A stretch of 64,000 nucleotides of DNA from assembly GCA_029959085.1 (NCBI GenBank), contig JARWIR010000013.1, forward strand, positions 10,913,186-10,977,185, read 5' to 3'. How positions within the stretch are numbered: position 1 is the stretch's first letter; each line of letters opens with the position of its first letter. Both the position numbers and the translations under genes were made by a program. Below are positions 11,055 through 23,416 of the stretch, in pieces. Below the pieces are notes generated by a model. That model worked only from the letters and a program-made list of their open reading frames with translations, did not search any database and was not told where the DNA came from. The DNA is from Nemophila menziesii. Taxonomy: Eukaryota > Streptophyta > Magnoliopsida > Boraginales > Hydrophyllaceae.

Positions 11055-12696
11055 TGTTATATTAAATATACGCAGCGGGAAAATATATTGCAATCTTATA
11101 ACCAATCTAGTGCGATTAGAATTTAAAAATGAATTTAGATTTCGTACATTTTGTATTTATATGAGAATCAAAAGACTAACCTAACTTTAAAAAATGAAGC
11201 CTCCACGCTTTGCACACCGAGCTTTATTTTTGCTTTCAGTATCAAATTCTGACTTGAAGACTAAGAGACTTTGTGCATTATATGTTTTTCATTCAAGAAA
11301 AAAAAAACAGATAAAAGTTATCACTGTGTAATGAAACCTCATTATTATATAATAACTCTAGAGAGAGAAAAATGAACAGTCAGAAAAATAAAAAGTCAGG
11401 GAACGTATAAAGAAAACTGATTATCCTAATAATCAGGTCCACTACCCACTTGTAAAGTGGACTTGAACCTTTAACGTTATTCAAATGACTTGGATTAGCC
11501 CAACAGTTAGTGATACATTTTCCACTATTGGAGGTACATGGTTCGATCCATAAATCTGTCATTTTTTCTTTTGTCTTAGTTCGGTCATATATTAGAATAT
11601 TAATTTGTGCTAGCAAATAAATATACCAATATTCCAAGTATATAATTAATTAATATTTGTTATCTAATGATAAAATTAATTAACAACATGAAGCAAGATC
11701 AATGCACTCATTAGTGTGCGACTATGTGGGTTCATCATTAAAACGGTAGTAGTCAACTTAATTAACGACTCATCGAGGTTGGCATCTAACAACACTCCCA
11801 ACGACCGGATAACGTGAAGTAACTCAGTACAAAGAACCCGGTAAAGGATCATACACGTGTTCCCTCTATCTTTACAACTATGGATCATCCTGGGATATGG
11901 TACAACTGTCAATCCCATTTAGACAATCAACTACGTTACACGTCGATTATCAAAGATTGACGAATGACCTAAGAAACTTCTTTCTTCATACATTATATCA
12001 CCTTGTCCAAGGATTTGATACAAGCGGTATAATCTTATGACATCGTAACGGTCAAACTCTTTACCTAGAGTTGATAGATTCCATCTTGACTCATCCCTAG
12101 TAGCATATATACTTAGTTATGTCCAATATCCTTTCGAATAGCATTATGACACACTAGTAGTCCAATATCAAAGCACAACAAGCACATACACAATTGTAGT
12201 GATGATCTCAGGTCAAAGGATTACAAGCATAAAGTTCCTTATATAGATTAACCCACTCAACAGTTCAAGGTAATTAACCATTAGGAATCTCTAACTTTAG
12301 TCGGTTAGATAATCACATCTCTATGTGCATTATCTATGCACCTAACTTGGTAAATGAGAACTACCAATAATTATCCAATAAATACTCGTTAGCTACATAT
12401 TAATCTACCCGATCATCGCGGTCCTAACTCGATGATTCCTACGATTAAGAACAAGTTTAGTTTAAGTCCTATGAGCTAGATTCTCATTAACATAACACCT
12501 CATGATATCTAGTTCATAACTTAAGCGAGGATCTGCCGTTATATAATGTAGATGAATACCATAATCATAAAAGCTTACCACAGATTCAAGGAAACAATTC
12601 TTTTATCAATATTGTAGGGATAACTATTATTGTGTACAATAAAAACTTGTGTTCAATTCATTACAAGACAATCGGGGCTAGGGAATAATTCCAACA
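11055..12696. repeat. possible solo LTR or LTR-like sequence inside the TIR element
   Basis: The segment begins TGTTATATTAAATATACGC and ends GGAATAATTCCAACA, i.e. TG...CA, with a terminal TGTTGGAATTATTCC when read on the minus strand, which is common at copia LTR ends. No 5-bp TSD was found, so it could equally be ordinary MULE cargo. No coding sequence is recognised inside. Confidence 0.3.
11485..11580 (+). mobile_element. SINE-like tRNA-derived promoter (boxes A and B)
   Basis: Box A TAGCCCAACAG at 11495-11505 fits TRGYNNARNNG, and box B GTTCGATCC at 11541-11549 fits GWTCRANNC, about 35 bp apart as in plant tRNA-derived SINEs. The surrounding sequence does not fold as a complete tRNA. The SINE limits and any TSD could not be fixed. 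Confidence 0.55.
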
Positions 12697-13294
12697 TGTT
12701 CTATTCTGAATTAGGAATAGAATATTTTAGTAGGAATTATCAATTTATCATCATATTTTACACTCTCTTTTTTCAACTTTTTTCCTTCTTCATAAGGTAT
12801 TCTTTATCTTCTCCATACTTAATGATTTTCAGCCTTAAATAAAAAAAAGAGTTGCATAACACAAATAACCATGGATGCAGTAGCTAGGAAAACTATAAGA
12901 ATTTGAACTTTGTGTATATTTCTTCTGCAAAAATACATTATGAAAAAAGAAGAAAATAAAGAAAGAATCTGAAAAGAATTTGATGTGGAATGACTTTTTT
13001 TTCCTAATTTGTGCTAGTTTTTCGATAAAGTTTATATTTTTTTATTGAATTATAGCTATTTTATATAAAACAAAAATAATATTGGTCGATGTTTTTTTAA
13101 CGGGGAATCTACTAATGGTTGAAGAAAAAGAAAGTTACGTTGATGATGGGTAATGGGTAATTGTTTTATATGTTATAATTAATATTGTACTTATTAATCG
13201 AAAAGTTAATAAAATTAAGAATTGATTGGTTGTAAATCAAAGTTAGAAGGGTAGGAGGAAAGTCAGGTTAGGAGAGGATTCTAGTCCTTTCACC

Positions 13295-15560
13295 CATGTT
13301 GTCGAGTGGTCAGGTTCTCACGTGGCCCATATCTCCCCCAACCATATGACAATTTCCATGGAGCCTACTATAATTGTCTAAGTTAGACAAAATTAAATCA
13401 CTTTCCTCATTATTAATACTAATATTATTAATATTTATTAAAAGTGGCAGTATTTCATCCATATGCAACTCCTTTTTCCTAAACTATTTCGGCAATATTT
13501 TTTCACCTTTCTCAACTCCACGAGAGTTTTCCATCCTTTTGATTACAAATAATTTTCATCAACGACGAGTCTAATTTAGTCACATTTCACTTACATACAT
13601 CTTGATCTTTTAAGTAGTCCCTGTGAACACATTTGATCCACAATGAGTCCTTCTTACACACATTTCCCCCCAATATTTTCATAAGTAATGCCTTGTTCCA
13701 AACACATAAGTCCTTCAACCCGATTCTTCTTTGTCTTATTGGGTATATATTTTTTTCTATTTAATTTGTGGTGACTTGCTACCCCGATAGAAATATCGAC
13801 AAATACTATGAATTCCATCTCTCATCTGGTCAGAAGTGGAAATGTATAACCAAAAGAAATAACCCCTTGTAAGATCGATCTAACAAGGTCAGATGACATG
13901 TATATGACAATGAAATCACATTCCATGATCTTGCATACCCTTCCGATCTGTCTATAAGTGGTTTATAGTCCATTGAGAACAAAACTAAAGCACCAAGCAG
14001 AACCCCAAGATATTGAAACGATATTTATTCTCTATTGAGTTGCGAAATATCCAAGATCTCCTCAAGTGTGTCCTCTTTTCCCCCCACATAGTATAGATAT
14101 TTGACTTAAGTACATTCAGCCAATGACCCAAACCTTTTTGGAAAATTTGACAAACATTCCATAAGCACCTTAATGGACTGAAGTCCCCTTTTGCTACAAG
14201 TTTCAAGTAGTTGGAAAATGCTAGATAAGTAACTTTGAGCTTACCATATTTGGGATGGTAGTTAAACCCCACATCTATTTCCGTCTTAAAAAGTCTAGAC
14301 AAGTACTCAAGACATAAAATTAAAGAGATACAGTGAGAGTGGGTCACCTTGCCTTAAGCTTTTTCATCCCTTGAAGTACCAATTTGTTTCTCCGTTTATC
14401 ACTACCTATGAGTGGGTGGTGAACAAGCCATAATATATTTGACATACCTTTCCAAAAAGTTAAGTCTGTAAAGAAACTCTAAAAGGAATTCCCATGAAGT
14501 CGAGTCATACACTTTGCATAGACCTATCTTGATCATACATCTGGGTGAAATACTCTTGTTTCTATCCCCTTAAAATCTTTTGCATCAAGTGGATGTTATG
14601 GACATTATCCCCCCTGATACAAATTTACTTTTTGCTTTGTCCTCTAACCCATCAAGGATTGGTCTGTTATATCCATTTTAGAAGATATTACAACATTATA
14701 TTGGACGATAGTCTTCCACCTTCAAAGGCTTGTCTTTTTCCGGTATGAGAGAAATGATGGTTCTATTTATTTGCTTGCATAAGAATCCCAAACCAAAAAA
14801 TTCTTGAATTGTTGCTATATCCTCTTTACCCACCACACTCCATGACTTTTTAAAGAATACCCATAAAGTTTTGGGGCTTTATCATGTGCAATTCTAATAA
14901 TAACCTCTTTAATCTCTTAATAAGTGATCTTGGCACGAAACTCTAAACCTTGTTCTCTAGTCAAAACCGAGCCCCAATCAAACAACCCCTCCTTAACCCA
15001 CTTCGTGTCTACCCTAGTCCCCAACAATTCCTTACAATGATTTACAAGTTTATTATGAACTTGACTATTAAATGTTGAATCAGATCAATTAGGAAGATTT
15101 TCCTTGGATATATACTTCCTATTTTCTTTGCTTCTCATAAAATATGAATTTTTTTAGCATCGATCACTTTGAGAGCATATCCACATATAGCCTTTTGTCG
15201 AAAGAATCTAAACTATGCATTCCCTAATCTCATAGATTGCTTCCAGAACTCCACAATTTCCTCAAATATTGTAGTATTACCTACATCTTATTAAATTTTA
15301 ATCTTGGCTTCTTATAAAGCCTCATTCTTCCTTTTGGCTCTTGCAAAAATGTAGGAGAAGTGTTTCTTTTTAATCCTCTCAACTCAAGCTTCAAGCTTAT
15401 AAATTTCTTGCAAACTACATTTTTATTGTCCCTTTTAGTATACTCTTTATTCCATAATGCCTCATATAAATCCTCATGTTCCGCCCACATATTAAAGCAT
15501 CTAAAGGGGGTTACCCTTCTTACATTTATAGGAACAACAAAACTGCACAAGGTGAAAGAT
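13295..15560 (-). pseudogene. LINE-2 ORF2: decayed reverse transcriptase and linker
   Basis: Minus-strand frames broken by many stops. From 5' to 3' in the LINE: the linker after the endonuclease (15550-15281, PFRCFNMWAEHEDLYEALW); the RT start near 14915-14860 (EIKEVIIRIAHDKAPKLYGYS, the usual DKAPGPDGY region mutated); ISLIPEKDKPLKV-like sequence near 14730; and the palm region near 14290-14010 (VAKGDFSPLRCLWNV..FQKGLGHWLN). The FADD catalytic motif is not intact. It continues from the endonuclease remnant at 15.6-16.3 kb and ends at the MULE insertion. Confidence 0.75.
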
Positions 15561-15599
15561 ACAACATGTAAATTTTTATTAAAAACTCCACATGTATCT

Positions 15600-16300
15600 A
15601 GTGACCTAGGCGTCCAATCTTTGAGTTCCCATGGCCCTATCTATATGCCTCAAGATGTGATTGTTATTCCATTTAAATAATTGTCTTGTATATCGCAAAT
15701 TGTCCATTATGGGTGCATTACAGCAATTCACAAATTCATTGAAATTACTCACTGTTATTTTCTTTCCAAGCTTTCTCTCATTATATGCCAAAATTTTATT
15801 AAAATCACCAAAGAGCAACCAAGGCTCATTATAATAAGAATCTAGTAAATTGCTTCACAATGCTTTTCTTTCACCCTTATCGTTCGATCCATATACAGAA
15901 GAGGTATAAAGGCTAATAGATATTACCTTACACACAACTTCTCAATGGATCGCTTACGGTGTTATTGAAAGGACCTTCATATCCACCTTTTTGGGTCTCA
16001 CACTAATCAGATTCACTAATGGATATTTAGATGAAAATTGTCAACATTATTCTGTCCTAGAAGCACGGTCTTCATAATACCTTCTACATTTAGCCGGTTA
16101 CTCTTAGTATCCAAATTACAAAAAATATTTATTTGTTTGTGCTAAATGAGGTTGACAACCCCATTTGTATGTGTGACATGAATCCCCTCGTATTCCAAGT
16201 TGTGATAACATGGAATGGTCATAGGGGCCTCCCCTCTTTTACATTTCCATCTAAATCAATTTAGTTCACTTTCGATTGTCCCCTCCTCCATGGTACTCCA
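15600..16300 (-). pseudogene. LINE-2 ORF2: decayed AP endonuclease domain
   Basis: On the minus strand the start of the domain can be traced near 16215 (TTWNTRG-like, then INIFCNLDTKSN, where families have an ExK motif; here D replaces E) and the core near 15815 (LFGDFNKILAYNERKLG, the conserved GDFN). The WNN..HIDRAMG motif (usual RIDR or LDR) follows near 15670. Stops and frameshifts separate the blocks. Confidence 0.75.
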
Positions 16301-16418
16301 ACTTATTAGCGTCTCTATTTATAACGTAAACTTGACTCACGCTTCTTAGTTCTTCTACTAACAACTGTATCTATAACGTAAACTTGTTTCGCTCTTCTTA
16401 GTTCTTCTACTAACACCT

Positions 16419-17781
16419 TGATGTCTCCTTTTATGAGATAGACTAGTCTAGTCGTGTGACATCTTTTTAGGGGTATTCAAGACTTAGTTGAGGTATTTTC
16501 TCTATTATTTGACTTTGTACACTTTCTTGTCTAGTTTCGGCTTTTTGGTTACTTTTAGAAATTTTGTGCTTAATTTGTGTTTAAGCGTGCAATTCTTAGG
16601 TACTTGGATGCTTAGATACCCCTATGGTGATGAGAAGACAAGAAAATGAGAGTACCCAAAAGTCATGGAGTTAGAGGATGATTCGACCACTTTTGTAAAA
16701 TGAGAGCGCTACTAGCTATAATTGGAAATTGACTTGTTAGAGTCACTACGTAAAATTGGTTAGGATTTTGGATGATCCCTTGTATTTCATGGTATCAATT
16801 GAAGTTAAGAGCGTGTATGAACTGGCGGTTCGTGATGTGGAGCTGAATTGAAGAAGTTATTAAAATTGTCGTTGTCGTGGTTCAAACGAGTCCACTCATT
16901 TATTAAAACATTATTGGGCTGATTTGGGCCATCTAAAAGGGGTCCACAACACCAAAATGGTCCCCATTCATATGCTCTTGGAGTAGAGCATAAGAGAGGA
17001 GAAGAAAATTGGAAGCAGTAGTGTAGTTTTATTTTGTTATCAACTAGTTGATTTTTATCTTGAGAACAACAATAATGTATGAACCCTATAATTATTTTAC
17101 TGCATTTACTGAATTTGGGAGAATGCATCTTTAATGGAATTGTTATTTTAATTGAATTTCTTATGTATTTGTCATATAATTAAGCCCTTTCTCAGGCCAA
17201 GTATAGGATTTCCCTTATTAATTAGGTCTGTCATCCTGACGGGGGTTTCGGTTACTAAAACAATACATAAAGGTCTAGTGTGCTTAGTGATCTTGATGGG
17301 ATTGACTAACTGGATAGGTAATAGTTTTAGAGACTTTTAGCACTGAGCATTGCATAGGATCACCTCACTCGAGTACCCTAGTAGTGTTGAAGTAGCTTCC
17401 TAAGCTACCCTGACGGGAGTTAGGAAGAAGTTAGAATCCCGACTATTTCATAATTGCCAATTCATCCTTACGAGTTTTCGATCTATATACTCACCTCATC
17501 TCTTTAGTTATTTACATTAAGTATTTAGTTAATGATTACCCTAGTTTAAATATACTTATTTGATCCTTAGTCTTAATAAAAAAACAAAACAAATAATTCT
17601 TTTTTCGTGTTAGTTAAGCAATTAATTCTACGACACTTCCTAAGAACACGTCTAAAGAATTAACAATCAAAATCCATGTGGAGACGATACTCTTTACATA
17701 CGTGATTTATTACTTGTCAACTATCCGTACACTTAGTTTAGTTTGCTCTCTCGAAGTATGGATTAATAGATTCTTTTATCA
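16419..17781 (+). mobile_element. solo LTR, Athila-like Ty3/gypsy, 1,363 bp, TSD CACCT
   Basis: The sequence starts TGATGTC and ends TTATCA, and is flanked by CACCT at 16414-16418 and 17782-17786. It aligns throughout with the LTR at 19319-20994 (tttaggggtattcaag, the acgggagttaggaa..gaatcccgac block, tgtggagacgatac and ccgtacactt). LTR elements of this kind duplicate 5 bp, and recombination between the two LTRs leaves one. It lies in LINE-2 between the ORF1 and ORF2 remnants. Confidence 0.87.
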
Positions 17782-17786
17782 CACCT

Positions 17787-19250
17787 TGAGAGACAACACA
17801 CCCGTAGTAAACTCTTATTATTGATATGCGTATTCTTATCCACTAGAGTGTAACCCGTAATAATTTCCTCGGAAGAATTAAATGCAAACTGGGCTTGCTT
17901 ATAGTAGCATTTATTTTCCACTCCGAAGCCATTTTCCATCTCCTATTGCTTAACATTTCGCACCTTATTTCCCTTATCATTTTGAAGCTTAGAAATAACT
18001 TTATTCTTCCATTTTTAGACCCCATTACGCTAGATTCAGAGACTTATTTTTGTACATTTTTCATGCTTTTCTTAGAGAGCTTATGTTGTTGCTTTCTTCG
18101 GTTGCAACAATAGTTTTTCACCATACCCTTTGCGTACTATTTTGCCCACTGACCAAGCTGTAACAACCGCCTCTCTACTTCAGCTACGTGCTTAAATTGC
18201 ATCTCCTCACAAGCTACTTCAAGTTTCACATTAGTATTTGCTCGTCCATATAAATTTTTTGGAATAATTTACTTTTCTTGCACATTAATGGGTCTTTTAT
18301 ATGCAACATCCATTACTCGATAAGTCCTACCCGACCTTTCAAGTTACCATGTCTCTTTGTTTGCCTTAGGTGCCTTCCAAATATATGGGACCCTTTTTTC
18401 TTCATTCTTACTCCAAGCCTCTTTCCGTATATTTCTTCTTACCCTTCCAACTTCATCTTTATAATAAAAAATATTATTTGCAATATAGTAATCACTTACA
18501 CATAACAAAACAAATTGACAACTTCTCATAATCTATCCTAAATACGTGAAGCTTATATCTCGATTCTTCGAGTTATACCACATATTTTCGTTTCTCATGA
18601 AGGTCAGCCTCCACAAGTATATGCACAAGGCATAAATGTTCACTAATCCTTGGTATTCCATCTGTATTTACCGGTCTTCCCACTTGTAAATTTTTTTTAG
18701 CTATGATAATTTTTGTTCTTGCTTTATGGGAGGTTCCTTATAATTATCCAAGTGGGAACCTTCGTAGTCTTGAAATCTCTGAAGTTGGAAAATTACAAGA
18801 TTATGTCAAACAAAAATGGTCTTCCAAGGGAATTTTTAGAGCACTAAATGTCGCTCCTCATCACATTTAAAATCTGAACATAAGCCAACCACTCAGGCAT
18901 TTCCTCAAATCACACTTCACTCACCAATTATTGATAACCTATTCCAAATCTGCCGTTTTCACGACCACATACCCCATGAGATAATATCCAAAAGAGTATT
19001 CAAGTGTTTAAGAATCACTTGGAAGAAGTTCCAACATTTTACTTTCAATAGGCTTATAATATTTCAATTTCATTCCAATTGAAGCCTTCCAATTATTCAT
19101 CAACAAACTCTAGAAATCCCTTTACTCCTTTCCTCCCTTACTTCTAGTCTAACCCTTACCTTTCCATATCCGTGAATGACCATGTTCATGGTGTCTTGGA
19201 TGATTGTCTCATGTCCCAATCCGATCACATTCTTTTATTTGCAAGGTTAA
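17787..19250 (-). pseudogene. LINE-2 ORF1: decayed DUF4283/zinc-knuckle protein
   Basis: On the minus strand near 18690-18490 the DNA reads GRPVNTDGIPRISEHLCLVHILVEADLHEK..., followed by IDYEKLSICFVMCK. That is the end of DUF4283 plus the first half of the plant LINE zinc-knuckle region (normally a YEKLPxFCxxCxxxGH pattern), whose later Cys/His residues are lost to stops. The part from 18.3 down to 17.8 kb fits the low-complexity linker and tail of ORF1. There are many stops. The 5' limit near 19.2 kb is an estimate. Confidence 0.6.
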
Positions 19251-19318
19251 TCAATTTCAATCATCATAGTCTCATTTGGGGTTGGTATAAGAAATACAAC
19301 AAGCACCCTAGGTGCACC

Positions 19319-20994
19319 TGATAAGTCTAGTTTATGAGACTTATCAAGCACCTTGTGTGAGGCCAAATTAGACGAAGCATTATTGATATATCATATTTTG
19401 TTATTAATATTATCTCGAGACATATTTTTTGATGTTTAGTGGACCTAGGTGAGATATTATTCCCTAATGTTCAACATATTTTGCTTTTCCATCTATTTTT
19501 AGATATATTGCTATTATAGAGCTTTTGTGCCTCAACTGTGTGTTAAGTGTGTAGTTTGTAGGTACATGGTTAACTTAAGATGCCAAGATGATGACTAGAA
19601 GTCAAGAAGTCAATTCCAAACCCAAGCCAAAGCGTAGAAAGAACAAAAAGTCACTTTGGAGAAGTTATGCATTTATCGGAAAAATCTTGATGTCGATTGA
19701 TTTAGTCACATGGAGAAGTTATGCATTTATCAGCGAAATATTGATGTTGATTGATTTAGTCACCACAAATAATTGGTCAGAGATTTGGAAAAATTTCCTT
19801 TTGATTTAGATGGATCTTGAGTTCAGTGACACGTGAGAAGTGACGGAAGTCAATTCGGAGTTTAGATGAAGAAGTTGTGTCATTTGCCTCCAGCGTGACT
19901 CGAACTTGTCCAACACTAGCTAACAACGGGTTAGGTTATTTTTAACCCAGCTAAGTGAGCCCATCAGGACCCAAAACGTTTTATCCCTTGTATATAATCA
20001 TTTTAGCAGCTCATAATTTAGAACAGTTGAAATATTACACCCATTTTTAAGAGTTGGGCGACTGGAGCCAGAGAAGAAAAAGAGGAGAAGAGATTCTACA
20101 CCCAGTTCTACCATTCTTCATCATTCGGAATCTGTTTTCCATCGATCCTTAGAGTAAGTTAATTATATTTTGTATTTTAAACATGATTTTTGCATTATCT
20201 AAAAATGTTTTACATTATTTGAATATGCAATAAATCCTACTTTGCTTGAGGATTGCTTATATAGGAACCTTAGATGATTCACTTTGATGTGTTTGGATTT
20301 TGGGATTATATTATTTAAGTGAAATGAGTTTATTTCCATTGAACATATGCTTGTGATTGTTTTCTAATCGTGCCTTGATCAAGTATTGTGTAGTATTAGC
20401 AATTAAACTATTGTCCGGGAGGGGTCGAATTACATACATAGTATATAGACGCTTGGTGTGCATTAGTGAGTTGGGAGGTCTTGACTAGTCAAGTAGTCAT
20501 TAAGGTTTGAACCAAATAACATATGAAAGTATTGTAGTGTCACTCGGGAGAGGTCTCTAGTGTCGTAGGATAGCTTCTTATTTGCTCGGGAGAGATTAGG
20601 AAAAACCTTGAATTCCGACTAATATGAAATGACCAATTTGCCTTTATATCTGGAAACATCAAATTAGTTGACTTTGGGAATTACTAGCAAGACTCAAGCA
20701 TACTTCTATCATATTTAAATCTTTCGTTGGTTAATTTTAATTTCCATTTTTATTTATTTACTTTATTATTTCATCTTTATTTACCGCACTTTAGTTTTGA
20801 TTACCAAAAACCCAACACATATTTTCAATTTAATTTCTTGTATTCACAACTCAATCTACTATACTCGCAAACACAATTGTTATACCTTTGTTAGTCCTTG
20901 TGGAAATGATAACCTTTTGTACTACCTTTTTATTACTTTTCAACGCCCCGTACACTTGCGGGAAACGCCTTTCAGTTGTGTTAATTTATTATCA
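19319..20994 (+). mobile_element. Athila-like Ty3/gypsy LTR (5' LTR of a truncated element)
   Basis: It begins TGATAAGTCTAG and ends TTATCA, a matched terminal inverted repeat, 24 bp before an Asp-tRNA-type primer-binding site. A second inverted repeat sits at the 5' tip (GATAAGTCT...AGACTTATC). It is about 1,676 bp and clearly related to the solo LTR at 16419. An internal 54-bp direct duplication begins at 19657 and 19711. A TATA-like ttgtatataatc lies near 19989. No 3' LTR is present in the window, so the element is truncated after gag. Confidence 0.8.
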
Positions 20995-21017
20995 CACTTT
21001 GGGAGATGGAAAGTTTT

Positions 21018-21035
21018 TGGCGCCGCTTCCGGGGA
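21018..21035 (+). other. primer-binding site, tRNA-Asp type (Athila-like)
   Basis: TGGCGCCGCTTCCGGGGA is a near match to the sequence complementary to the 3' end of plant tRNA-Asp, the primer used by Athila-type elements. Its place just after the LTR confirms the LTR boundary and plus-strand orientation. Confidence 0.85.
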
Positions 21036-21174
21036 CTATTTTGTTATATTTTTGTGATTTTAGTAGTATAGTAGTGTTTCGTTGCTTTTGATTTTACTCG
21101 TGTTTTATTTTTGTCTCTCTACAACTTATTAATTTTGTTACATGCTCTCGAACTCTAAGAGATAGCTTCGAGCT

Positions 21175-21179
<5 letters not shown>

Positions 21180-21219
<40 letters not shown>
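21180..21219. repeat. (GA)20 microsatellite
   Basis: A continuous GA run of about 40 bp in the leader between the primer-binding site and gag of the Athila-like element. Confidence 0.95.
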
Positions 21220-21224
<5 letters not shown>

Positions 21225-21229
21225 CAAGA

Positions 21230-21755
21230 AGAAATGTCGGACATGAATGTGAATGATCAAGTAAACTTAGATGAGAATGGGAACCCAAACATCCTACCAC
21301 ATGGGGTTGTCCTACCGTAGTATAATGCTATTAATCGAAATCAAGTCCCTCCTAGAGAGCAACCACCTTTGAATAATAATCAAGGTGCACAAGTCCCACC
21401 AACCTCATGAGAAACAACCATTCAATTTGCCATCACTTAGGATTTGTCCACCCGTTATTCAAGTCGTGGGATTCAAGCCTGACGCGGGTATGATCAATTA
21501 ATTTGCTAGTTACGACCATTATAGTGGGGTTGTCCATGACGACCCCGTTAGAGCTATGCAAAAGTTTATACAAATTTGTGATGCATACATCACTCAAGGT
21601 GTTACTCAAGAACAAATGTACTTCGTCATGTTCTCATTTTTTCTCTTCGAATGAGCGAGTGAGTTGTACGATCAACAACCTAATGATAAAATCACTACTT
21701 GGGACCAATTGCATACCACGTTCTGACTTAATTTAATTAAAGGATTTGGATATTG
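21230..21755 (+). pseudogene. Athila-like gag fragment (Retrotrans_gag)
   Basis: Gag forms the virus-like particle of the retroelement. One frame from about 21430 reads KPDAGMIN then, after a stop, FASYDHYSGVVHDDPVRAMQ, KFIQICDAYITQGVTQEQ, and KITTWDQLHTTF, which follows the Retrotrans_gag plan (a DDP..hlkkF..icd block, then TTW..L...F). At least three in-frame stops occur (about 21499, 21650 and 21723). The match ends abruptly near 21755 and no protease or pol follows. Confidence 0.75.
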
Positions 21756-22590
21756 ATACGTTATCTAATTGTAAAGACTAATGTAATATATTCACTTGTT
21801 TAAAAATCATTTGAAGTTGGATGATAAATTGAGTTATGCAATTTTGGAGAAAATAAATAAATGAATAATTTTTATTTATTCAATGTTTATATATGTAGTA
21901 AAGGTGTAAGAAAGAAAATGAAAAAAATAATTTTTTACTATTAGAACTAGCCTAATAGTTCAATTGTTTCATGTGTAACTCTTTAGGATTAACATTGGGT
22001 CAGACCCAATAGTTAATGTGTAATAAATACTAAATATCCATTAGCATTGAGACAGACTTAATAATTATATCTTTTACTATATAACATGTCTTTTATTTAA
22101 AAAACACAACTCTAAATTTTAAAAGTCACAATCCTTTCTAAAGGATGGCTAGTCACCTATTTATTTTCTATAAATAATTGGTCAACTCAAACATTTGATT
22201 CATTTAATTTTTTTTAAAAGCATTAAGCATTAAAAAAATAGAAAAGAAATAATTTTATTAAGTTCGTTGAAATTCTAAATAATTCGTGTATATGTTTCTT
22301 CTGAATAGTTTTGTCGTTGTAGTCTGTAAATTGAGGTCAAACTGGTACATGGTCTAAATACATTCAAGATATTATATCCAATCTGATACTCTACATGTAA
22401 AAATATTTATTTATTTACGTTTTATTTTATTTTTGTATTCTTTATATATATTGTTTTACTGCTTTAAGCTAAGTAATAAAATAATTATGAAAAAAATCTA
22501 ATCAAGTCGCAACTTTTAAAGAATTTTAGTAAAAAAAAACTCTCTCGAGTGGATGTGAGTGCTTTTTTTTTTGTATTCTTAGATTCTATT
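21756..22590. other. AT-rich intergenic stretch, nothing recognised
   Basis: AT-rich, with no domain in either strand that I can name. Confidence 0.5.
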
Positions 22591-22592
22591 TT

Positions 22593-23285
22593 GGGAGGGT
22601 ATATTCAATTGAAAGTCTTACTTTAAAATTTGAGAGGTATTCAATTAATAGTCTAAAGAGACTTTTAAAATACTGGTATATTCAATTAAGACTCTAAAGT
22701 GTCTTTTAAAATAATTTTGTATTCAATCTAGATTTTAAACGATCTTATAAAATCTTATGATATTCAAAAATTTATAAATTTTTTTGGATTTTATTAATTA
22801 TAGAATTTTAAAGAATAATTTCTTGTTTTGAAATCTATCATTTTACCTAGAAATTTTAATAAATTTCTTATTTAGTCTATTTTCAAACAAAATAAAAAAG
22901 ATAATAAAAAATAACTACTGGTCTTTCGTAATTTATTATAAATGACTTTAATTGCTATCCACCATATTTTATTGTAATTAGCTCTTTAAGATAATAAACC
23001 TGGAAATATAATAATTTAATTTTTTATAATATGTATAAAAAGATATAGATCCGAAATTTAATTTATTTAAGAATAGAATATTTTTTATTCTTATAAAAAA
23101 ATGATTGTGTGTCAATATATATCAAATCTATAAAAAAAATTACAAAAGTTCATTCAATTCTATATACAATTTCAAAAATAATTGCTAAAATCTGTTTAAA
23201 TTTTAAATACTTTATAAAATCTGTAAAAGTTATAGATTTTTAAAGTTTAGAAAAATCTATCAACTTCTCAACTGAATACACTCGT
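22593..23285. mobile_element. probable TIR element, ends GGGTATATTCAATTG / CAACTGAATACACTC
   Basis: The two ends are inverted repeats over about 15-20 bp, and the left side repeats attcaattaa..ctttaaaat motifs that reappear inverted on the right (aaattttaaatac, aagtttagaaaaatct). About 690 bp, non-coding, AT-rich. No clear TSD was found, so the superfamily is open. Confidence 0.5.
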
Positions 23286-23416
23286 TTAAGATTTAGATCC
23301 CAAATACGGAGGCTATACCGGTTAAGATAGATTCGTTTGGATGTTTTCGTCGTTTCTGGATCTAGTAAAAACTCTTAATTCATGTGCATGAATGAAATGA
23401 TATGGAATTCTTTAAA

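Larger units (their letters stand above)
10845..13285. mobile_element. MULE-like TIR element, 2.44 kb, 9-bp TSD
   Basis: Long terminal inverted repeats of about 165 bp: the left arm (10845-11005, ..atcctctcctaacctgg..) is the reverse complement of the right arm (about 13128-13285, ..ggttaggagaggat..), with long identical stretches such as aactttgattta and ttaacttttcgattaataa. The 9-mer cctttcacc lies directly outside both ends (10836-10844 and 13286-13294). No transposase is seen, so it is non-autonomous. It interrupts LINE-2. The interior contains LTR-like and SINE-like sequence. Confidence 0.88.
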
